A DNA stretch of 64,000 bases from Planctomycetota bacterium (GTDB taxonomy: Bacteria; Planctomycetota; Phycisphaerae; UBA1845; UTPLA1): positions 91,168 through 155,167 of the forward strand of contig JADJRI010000010.1 in assembly GCA_016712275.1 (NCBI GenBank), given 5' to 3'. The notes beneath the pieces were generated by a model. That model did no database searches and had not been told where the DNA came from. It saw only the letters and a program-made list of their open reading frames with translations. Below, piece after piece: positions 58,069 to 64,000 of the stretch. Both the position numbers and the translations under genes were made by a program. Numbering within the stretch: the first letter of the stretch is position 1; every line of letters begins with the position of its first letter.

Positions 58069-58380
58069 TCAGAACAGGTCGATGTGAAACTCCGGCTTCA
58101 AAACAACAACCGCCTTCTTCCAATGCCGCATCAAGCCGGGCAGCCCGCGATATCGCCGGGACTTGCCGCGTCGCGTGCATGTTCGAACGGCTTCGACATG
58201 GACCTTGTAAATCTTTTCGATGGCATCGCGAATCTCGATCTTGCTGGCTTCGGGATGAACCTCGAATGAATACGATCCACCACGACCAGGCCGTGTCTTG
58301 CTCGCTTCGTGCGATGCCTTGCTCTGATGGGTGCCCTTTTCCGTAATGAGCGGGCGTCGAATAACGTGATAAATATCCAT
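58069..58380 (-). CDS. rplW: Ribosomal protein L23
   Basis: 103 residues, MDIYHVIRRPLITEKGTHQS at the start, the basic loop RTCTRRGKSRRYRGLPGLMR and end VVLKPEFHIDLF. Docking site for chaperones at the exit tunnel. Two bases separate it from the rplD stop. Intact frame. Confidence 0.95.
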   Translation of the reverse strand: MDIYHVIRRPLITEKGTHQSKASHEASKTRPGRGGSYSFEVHPEASKIEIRDAIEKIYKVHVEAVRTCTRRGKSRRYRGLPGLMRHWKKAVVVLKPEFHIDLF

Positions 58381-58382
58381 CG

Positions 58383-59028
58383 TTATGCCTCCACCGATCG
58401 GCCGAGATTGACCGGATCGCCGACGAGGGCCTTGAATGCTTCAGGCGTGAAGACCAGCTTCGCCGAGCGGAGGACGTCGTAAGCGTTGATGTCGTATAGT
58501 GATTTAAGAGTGAGAACTGGAATGTTGCGGCCGGACTTAACCAGATTTGAATCGGCACCAAGGTGAGTGAGCAGCGTGTTGTGTGCCGCATCGACCGATT
58601 TAATGGCCTTGGCCATCTTCTTGGTCGAGGGCGATTCAAATTTCAAACCGCTTACGATAATGGCCCGGCCGGACTTGGCTTTCGCAAGGATCGCCGAGTT
58701 TCGGGCCAATCGCCGCATTTTGCGATTCAACTTCTGATCGAAGTCAATGTTCTTCTTCGCGAAGGCATGTCCGCCGCCGACTCGAACAGGAGTCCGAAGG
58801 TTGCCGGCGCGGGCACGGCCTGTGCCCTTCTGGCGATACAGCTTGCGAGGAACCATGCACATCGGCCCGACTCTTCGTCTTGACCGTTCCCTGTCGACAG
58901 TTTGCCCGGTGCGCGACGACAGCCTGCTTGAGCAGGTCGTGCCGGACGCGACCGCCGAGAAGTTCGGGGTCGAGTTGCTCGCCGCCGATCTTTCTGCCGT
59001 CCGTATCCAGTACTGGTATTTCAATCAT
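58383..59028 (-). CDS. rplD: Ribosomal protein L4, one frame break
   Basis: About 215 residues. The N-terminus MIEIPVLDTDGRKIGGEQLD (ATG 59028) and ALHRANCRQGTVKTKSRA (with V-A variation) are in one frame; a break near 58865 leads to VPRKLYRQKGTGRARAGNLR and HAFAKKNIDFDQKLNRKMRR, the family's tunnel loop. The remainder to VEA is in the second frame. L4 is essential; the break is likely an error. Confidence 0.93.
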
Positions 59029-59093
59029 GGTCGTCAGGACCTAACAAGAAGGGCCGCAATGCCTCGACGGCTCGCGACCCTTGACCTTTGCTC

Positions 59094-59744
59094 CTATGCC
59101 TTCGTCTTCGCTCGTGACACAATCAAAAACCCGCCTTGCGGACCCGGAACCGCGCCCTTGACAAGCAAGAGACCGCGATCTTTATCAACGCCCACAAGAA
59201 CGAGATTGCGAACTGTACATCGCTCATGACCCATATGGCCGGACATCTTGCGGCCGCGCTTGACCGCCATGCCGCCGCCGCGAGAGCCACCACCGCCGAT
59301 GCTGCCCGGCGCTCGATGCTTGCGCTCGGTGCCGTGCGATGCTTCCTGACCGGCAAAATTCCAGCGCTTCATGACGCCCTGATATCCTTTGCCGATGGTC
59401 GTGCCGACGATGTCGACGAATTTGATCTGCTGTTCTTCGAACAGATCGACTTTCACTTCGTCGCCGACTTTGATATCCGACGGATCGGAAAGACGAACTT
59501 CGCGCACGAATTTGTTCGGCAAGCCGCCAGCCTTTTTGGCATGGCCGATTTCGGGTCGCGTGCATCGCGTTTTCTTTTTGTCCGCGAAGCCAAGCTGCAC
59601 CGCTTCGTAGCCGTCCGTTTCCTTGGTCTTGACCTGAAGTACACGACAGGGACCGGCTTGAATCACCGTGACAGGCACCGTGATGCCACCTTCCCCGAAG
59701 ATCCGGGTCATACCGACTTTAGTTCCAAGTATTGCTGCCTTCAT
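59094..59744 (-). CDS. rplC: Ribosomal protein L3
   Basis: 216 residues from ATG 59744 (MKAAILGTKVGMTRIFGEGG). VDIVGTTIGKGYQGVMKRWN, GTERKHRAPGSIGGGGSRGG, the extended loop near the peptidyl transferase centre, and MSGHMGHERCTVRNLVLVGV follow. The upstream ATG 59756 would add four residues. Intact frame. Confidence 0.97.
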   Translation of the reverse strand: MKAAILGTKVGMTRIFGEGGITVPVTVIQAGPCRVLQVKTKETDGYEAVQLGFADKKKTRCTRPEIGHAKKAGGLPNKFVREVRLSDPSDIKVGDEVKVDLFEEQQIKFVDIVGTTIGKGYQGVMKRWNFAGQEASHGTERKHRAPGSIGGGGSRGGGMAVKRGRKMSGHMGHERCTVRNLVLVGVDKDRGLLLVKGAVPGPQGGFLIVSRAKTKA

Positions 59745-59871
59745 GAGGCACTTCATCCCTCAAGGGTCGCGGAAAGCCGCGGACCCGTGACGCACGCGAT
59801 GACACTCACGTGCTTTGACACGTAGTTCCAAAAGGGGGTTCAAAGAGACCAAGCAGAGGAACGGGCGGCAC

Positions 59872-59925
59872 ACGTTTCGCAGCCATTGGCTGTGTGGCAC
59901 AGCCGCCATCGGCTGTGCGAAACGT
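59872..59925. repeat. Intergenic inverted-repeat element between rplC and rpsJ
   Basis: Outer perfect 10-bp arms (59872-59881 and 59916-59925) surround two internal inverted repeats (GCC-ATT-GGC and AGCC-GCCATC-GGCT). Intergenic, no coding sense. Possibly an mRNA structural element or member of a repeat family like 57072-57121. Confidence 0.6.
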
Positions 59926-59942
59926 CATCGCCAGTTCATGCC

Positions 59943-60251
59943 CTATGCCTTGATCTTTACGAACACGCCCGCCGGCACAACAAGCCGGTTCAAGGCTTCA
60001 ACCGTTCTCGCCGTGGGATCGAAAATATCGATCACGCGACGATGGGTTCGCATTTCAAACTGCTCACGTGACTTCTTGTCCACGTGCGGGCTGCGGAGCA
60101 CCGTGTATTTTTCAATCCGCGTGGGAAGCGGTATGGGGCCCCGGACGCGAGCGCTGGTGCGCTTCGCCTGCTCGACAATTTCGAGCGCCGAGACATCCAA
60201 CGACCGATGGTCGTACGCTTCCATTCGGATTCGGATACGATCTAATGCCAC
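59943..60251 (-). CDS. rpsJ: Ribosomal protein S10
   Basis: 102 residues, MALDRIRIRMEAYDHRSLDV at the start; RTSARVRGPIPLPTRIEKYT, LRSPHVDKKSREQFEMRTHR and RVIDIFDPTARTVEALNRLV. First gene of the S10 part of the cluster. No tuf gene lies upstream in the next 1 kb. Intact frame. Confidence 0.97.
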   Translation of the reverse strand: MALDRIRIRMEAYDHRSLDVSALEIVEQAKRTSARVRGPIPLPTRIEKYTVLRSPHVDKKSREQFEMRTHRRVIDIFDPTARTVEALNRLVVPAGVFVKIKA

Positions 60252-60423
60252 GTTGCTACCTCAACCCTGACCACTTTTACTTCGCAAATTCATCCCGGAT
60301 TCACATGCCGAAATCAATTCGCAGACGGGCAATACTACCAAGCCCCTTTGGGCTGTCAATATGCCCACGCTTCTTTTTTTGCAGATTGCCCAAACTTAAA
60401 AAAATCAGGGCTGAAAAGCTTGT

Positions 60424-60915
60424 TTATTGCTGCACCAGCACATTGTATGGCGACGACGTTGCCGTTGCGGCCGTCACTGTTCCGCATTCCGTGACCAGAA
60501 ATCCAATCGTCTCGGCACTGGTGGGCACGAAACTAAGAGTTGCATTTTGAAGCGTCGGATTATTCGAGCTGGCGGCAAGTAGACTGCCCGTTGTCTGCGA
60601 AAATGCCAGAATCTGCGGCCGGCTATTCGTGGTCGGCCCCGCTGCTTCGGCAAATACGGTCTGACCCGCAGCAACATTGAAAGTTCGGAAAATGAATGCA
60701 TCGGGTCCCGCGCCGCAAATGGCGCTCATGACCGAGGCCGGAACGCCCGCCTGCTGGAGGCTGGCAAGTGTTACATTTGCGCTCAAAGGTTCGGTGACGC
60801 TCAGAAGGGTCGTCGAGCAGGAGGCTCCCATCATGACCGGTCCGCCAACCAGGACCAGTGCGAGCATACCAAACTTGGAAAAGCGATGACCGTGGACATT
60901 GAAGTGATTCTGCAT
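60424..60915 (-). CDS. Secreted lipoprotein-like protein of unknown function
   Basis: 163 residues from ATG 60915 (MQNHFNVHGHRFSKFGMLAL). A signal region ends at GGPVMMGASC, a plausible lipobox, so it may be lipid-anchored outside the cytoplasm. The rest is Thr/Ser/Ala-rich with no known motif (for example NVAAGQTVFAEAAGPTTNSR). It lies between fusA and the ribosomal cluster on the same strand, an unusual place for a secreted protein. Intact frame. Confidence 0.7.
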   Translation of the reverse strand: MQNHFNVHGHRFSKFGMLALVLVGGPVMMGASCSTTLLSVTEPLSANVTLASLQQAGVPASVMSAICGAGPDAFIFRTFNVAAGQTVFAEAAGPTTNSRPQILAFSQTTGSLLAASSNNPTLQNATLSFVPTSAETIGFLVTECGTVTAATATSSPYNVLVQQ

Positions 60916-61208
60916 GATTCTTGTTACTCCGCATAAATTTAGGCCGAATGTATGATGCCCGGTGAATAGTACGCAATTCCCCGCACAACAACCATGGAGC
61001 GGCCGCACCGTTACTCAAACACACTTTGAAATATCAAATGACCCGAAGTAGTTCTGATAAGTGGAAATATTGCGTGTTATTGGCCGGTTGTCAATCGACG
61101 CGTTTATTCGATAGTTTGCCACCCTCGCCGAGATTATAGGACGACTCAACTCCCGATTGGTCAAAGTAGCATGTCATCGGCCCACGTCGTACAGGTGTTC
61201 GACTTGAA

Positions 61209-63371
61209 TTACTCGTACCCGTATTTCTTGAGCAGCTCTTTTTGCAAGCCCGGCGGCATCGCGGCGTACATCAAGGGCTCCATGGACCACGATGAACGCC
61301 CCTGGGTCAACGTCCGGAGTTTTGTCGCATATTGAAACATCTCCGCCAAAGGTACATGTGCGTGAATGACACGATCGTGTCCGCGAAGTTCGGTGTCTTG
61401 AATAATGCCGCGTCGGGCGCTCAAGTCGCCGCTGACGGAGCCGAAGTAATCATCCGGCACTGTCACCTCCAATTTCATCAGGGGTTCAAGAAGCACAGGC
61501 CCTGCATTTTTCATCGCTTCTTCAAATGCCTTGCGCGCCGCATTTTCAAAGGCAAGTTCCGTGCTTTCCGACTGGCTTTGCTGCCCTCCAAGAAGTGTTG
61601 CGCGAACATTGAGAACTGGAAACCCACCCAACGTGCCGACTTGAAGCGTGTCCTCGATGCCACGCTTCGCCGCATCAATAAACTCGGAATTAAGTTGCCC
61701 GATCGGAACCGCATTCGCAAATTGGAATGTGGCTTCGCTGCCGGCTGTCGACGCCCCGCTCTCAACGCCCCCCAAGGCGGCGGCCAACGGCTCCACCCGA
61801 ACCTTAACCACGGCGAACTGCGGCGCGGTGGCTGTCTTCAGGATGAAGCTGCCTTCAGCTTCCGCCGTGCGCGTGACGGTCTCTCGATAGGCCACAAGGG
61901 GCTTGCCGACACTGACCGGAACGCGGAAATCATGTTCCAACCGGTATGCAAGCACTTCAAGATGCAATTCTCCCATGCCGCTCAGAATGGTCTGGCCGGT
62001 TTCCTTGTTAATGCGATGTTGAAAGGTCGGATCCTGACGTGATAGTTTCTCAAGTGACTCAACCAGCGCGTCCTTGTCTTTGGTATTCTTCGGTTCGACC
62101 GAGACACTCATGACCGGCGTCGGAAATTCGATTTTTTCGAGCAAAATCGGCTTGTTGGCATCGCACAACGTGTGTCCGGTCAGCGCATCCTTCAATCCAA
62201 CCCCGACGACAATGTCCCCCGCCACCGCAACATCGATCTGATCGCGCCGCTTCGCGAACATGCGATAGAGCTTGCTGAGATTCTCTTTCTTGCCGGTGTT
62301 GTTATTGAAGGCTCGCGCATTGCCTCGCAGCGTGCCGCTGTAGATTCGAAGGTAATACAAATCGAGCGGCTTCTCCGCGACGATCTTGAACACCAGCGCC
62401 GCAAATGGCTCGTCCTTGTCCGGTTTTCTGGAGACGATTGTCGTATCCTCACCGGATGTCATACCCGTGACAGGCGGCCGATCCAGCGGCGAAGGCAGGT
62501 AGTCGACAACCCCGTCAATTAGCTTCTGAACGCCGATGTGCTTGAGCGACGAACCGCAAAAAACGGGATGAGAGTTCCCCGATACGGTTGATTTGCGAAG
62601 CCCTTTGCGAATATCCGCGGGTGACAGCGCGTGCCCCTCAAGATACTTCTCCATCAGTGCGTCATCGGCTTCGGCGACGCGTTCTTCCAAATTGTGCCGC
62701 CAGAATGCAACCTCATCCTTCAATGAATCAGGAATATCCCGCTCATCGACCTTGCCGCCATCATCGCCGATGAAGTAATAGGCCTTCATCGCAATCAAAT
62801 CGATCAATCCCTCAAACGTACTGTCAGCGCCGATGGGGATTTGCACGGGTACCGGATGGGCCGACAATCGCTTTTCTATCGACTTCAACGAGGCAAAGAA
62901 ATCCGCACCAATCTTGTCCATCTTATTCAGGAAAAGAATGGCCGGCACTTTGTATTTCCGCGCCTGTCGCCACACTGTCTCAGATTGTGCCTCCACGCCC
63001 TCTTTTGCGTCAAAAACAACGATCGCACCATCCAGCACGCGCAGGCACCGCTCAACTTCCGCCGTAAAGTCCACATGCCCAGGCGTGTCGATCAAATTGA
63101 TGATGTGGTCTTTCCACGGACATGTGACGGCGGCGCTGAATATGGTGATGCCGCGCTCCTGTTCCTGTTCGTCGAAGTCCGTGGTCGTCGTGCCGTCATC
63201 AACCTCGCCCATGCGATGGGTTTTGCCGGTGTAATATAGAATGCGCTCGGTGGTGGTTGTCTTTCCTGCATCGATATGCGCTGCGACGCCGATGTTGCGA
63301 ACCTTGGCCAGCGGCGAATTGTTCGCCGTGCCATCTTCGTCGCTTGTCTCCGATTTCGTTGCTGTTTTCAT
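61209..63371 (-). CDS. fusA: Elongation factor G (divergent type)
   Basis: 720 residues from ATG 63371 (MKTATKSETSDEDGTANNSP). GTPase motifs AHIDAGKTTTTERILYYTGK, EQEQERGITIFSAAVTCPW, LIDTPGHVDFTAEVERCLRV and FLNKMDKIGADFF; domain III/IV ILSGMGELHLEVLAYRLEHD. An acidic N-terminal extension of ~20 residues precedes G1. Drives translocation of tRNA and mRNA on the ribosome. Planctomycetes often have more than one EF-G, including spd-type; features like ITIFSAAVT resemble that lineage but placement needs a tree. Intact frame. Confidence 0.93.
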   Translation of the reverse strand: MKTATKSETSDEDGTANNSPLAKVRNIGVAAHIDAGKTTTTERILYYTGKTHRMGEVDDGTTTTDFDEQEQERGITIFSAAVTCPWKDHIINLIDTPGHVDFTAEVERCLRVLDGAIVVFDAKEGVEAQSETVWRQARKYKVPAILFLNKMDKIGADFFASLKSIEKRLSAHPVPVQIPIGADSTFEGLIDLIAMKAYYFIGDDGGKVDERDIPDSLKDEVAFWRHNLEERVAEADDALMEKYLEGHALSPADIRKGLRKSTVSGNSHPVFCGSSLKHIGVQKLIDGVVDYLPSPLDRPPVTGMTSGEDTTIVSRKPDKDEPFAALVFKIVAEKPLDLYYLRIYSGTLRGNARAFNNNTGKKENLSKLYRMFAKRRDQIDVAVAGDIVVGVGLKDALTGHTLCDANKPILLEKIEFPTPVMSVSVEPKNTKDKDALVESLEKLSRQDPTFQHRINKETGQTILSGMGELHLEVLAYRLEHDFRVPVSVGKPLVAYRETVTRTAEAEGSFILKTATAPQFAVVKVRVEPLAAALGGVESGASTAGSEATFQFANAVPIGQLNSEFIDAAKRGIEDTLQVGTLGGFPVLNVRATLLGGQQSQSESTELAFENAARKAFEEAMKNAGPVLLEPLMKLEVTVPDDYFGSVSGDLSARRGIIQDTELRGHDRVIHAHVPLAEMFQYATKLRTLTQGRSSWSMEPLMYAAMPPGLQKELLKKYGYE

Positions 63372-63648
63372 GTGCAAACCTGTTCCTCGCCTTTCCGGAA
63401 TTAACCACCGGGGAATTTCATAACATATTTGCATGATCGATATTTCGCAAACGGATCGTAATTTCGGATACTTGTACAGTTTGATTTGCCATAGCCGCCC
63501 CGGCTGTAGGTCTCATCTCACTTTATTAATGGCCAATTCCGGCAGCAGGTACATTCGAGATTCGATGTGAAGATTGCACCATTTGTTGAGAACAAGACCC
63601 ATCCTTGATATGATAATCCAATCTGATCCAAGAGCGGAGGTCAAACCG

Positions 63649-64000
63649 ATGCTGCACAAATTCCGCACGCCGATCGCGTTGTTTCGGTTACTCGCCTTGG
63701 TCGCTCCATTAACAGCCCACGCCGATCTGATCTACGACAACGGACAACCAGGGGGACCGCTGGGATATTGGGGAGCAGACGTCTGTCCTTCTCAGACCGT
63801 CGGCGTTCGAATCACCCCGCCCAACGATGTAACACTCGATCAGGTCGGCCTTTGGCTGATGAATAACGATTAGGCCGGGCGAAACGCATCCGTTGGTGGC
63901 GTGGCGATTCAAACGGATGAAAATGACCATGGATCGAACACGCCGAGCGGACTCGTACTGGACGGAAATTATTCGTAACCGTGACCACCGTCGGATGGTT
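63649..64000 (+). CDS. Secreted protein, 5' part only, in-frame stop and frame break
   Basis: ATG 63649, 8 nt after GGAGGT, begins a signal peptide (MLHKFRTPIALFRLLALVAP, cleaved near LTAHA). DLIYDNGQPGGPLGYWGADV and PPNDVTLDQVGLWLMNND follow. TAG at 63871-63873 interrupts, but the same frame continues (VGGVAIQTDENDHGSNTPSG) and shifts near 63975 to VTVTTVGW at the window edge. So either sequence errors or a decaying gene. It looks like the planctomycete pattern of extracellular proteins with a secreted beta-domain. Confidence 0.55.

Overview
The window looks like a chromosome piece from a planctomycete, most likely from the Phycisphaerae side of the phylum. The signs are: a Ser/Thr kinase fused to a formylglycine-generating-enzyme-like domain and sitting directly behind its own ECF sigma factor; a DUF6677-type membrane protein; large secreted proteins with FG-GAP, PKD, thrombospondin type 3 and Asn-rich segments; and zinc ribbons of the form CxxCxYNL...CPxCG. 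No rRNA, insertion sequence, integrase or CRISPR array was seen. One tRNA gene, tRNA-Glu(CUC), is present.

Layout. 1-11.7 kb: a secreted FG-GAP protein (off the left edge), a radical SAM protein and a ~2,100-residue secreted M6-type metalloprotease with PKD and calcium-binding TSP3 repeats. 11.9-17.8 kb: a half-length UvrA, a lipoprotein serpin, a cyclic-phosphate-type receiver protein and a methyltransferase. 18-22.3 kb: two tandem amidohydrolases, the second lacking the metal ligands, and a P-domain/TSP3/Asn-rich surface protein. 22.5-27.3 kb: a leftward peptidoglycan-recycling operon, anmK to murQ, with three small zinc-ribbon or membrane genes inside it and an EamA transporter after it. 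27.4-32.5 kb: HD-GYP protein, transaldolase-like aldolase, tRNA-Glu, FmdB-like, DUF6677, ACT and DUF1573 lipoprotein genes. 32.5-43.7 kb: kinase plus sigma factor, PKD-cyclophilin fusion, a probable sigma-54-driven small RNA, M20 peptidase, BFD-like protein, a long CARDB/NHL secreted protein and a HIT protein.

43.8-60.3 kb is a nearly complete S10-spc-alpha ribosomal cluster on the minus strand: S10, L3, L4, L23, L2, S19, L22, S3, L16, L29, S17, L14, L24, L5, S14, S8, L6, L18, S5, L15, SecY, Adk, Map, L36, S13, S11, RpoA, L17. It ends in a strong bidirectional terminator. rpmD (L30), infA and rpsD are absent from it. Further upstream lie a small secreted protein gene and fusA. At the right edge a second secreted protein gene is cut off.

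Sequence quality. At least 25 single-base frame breaks interrupt otherwise well conserved genes, including essential ones (secY three times, map, rplD, rplE, rplN, rplR, rpsS). Several fall in homopolymer runs where one base more or less restores the family sequence. I read these as assembly or basecalling errors, so each broken gene is listed once over its full span. All functions are inferred from sequence motifs alone; no database search was possible.
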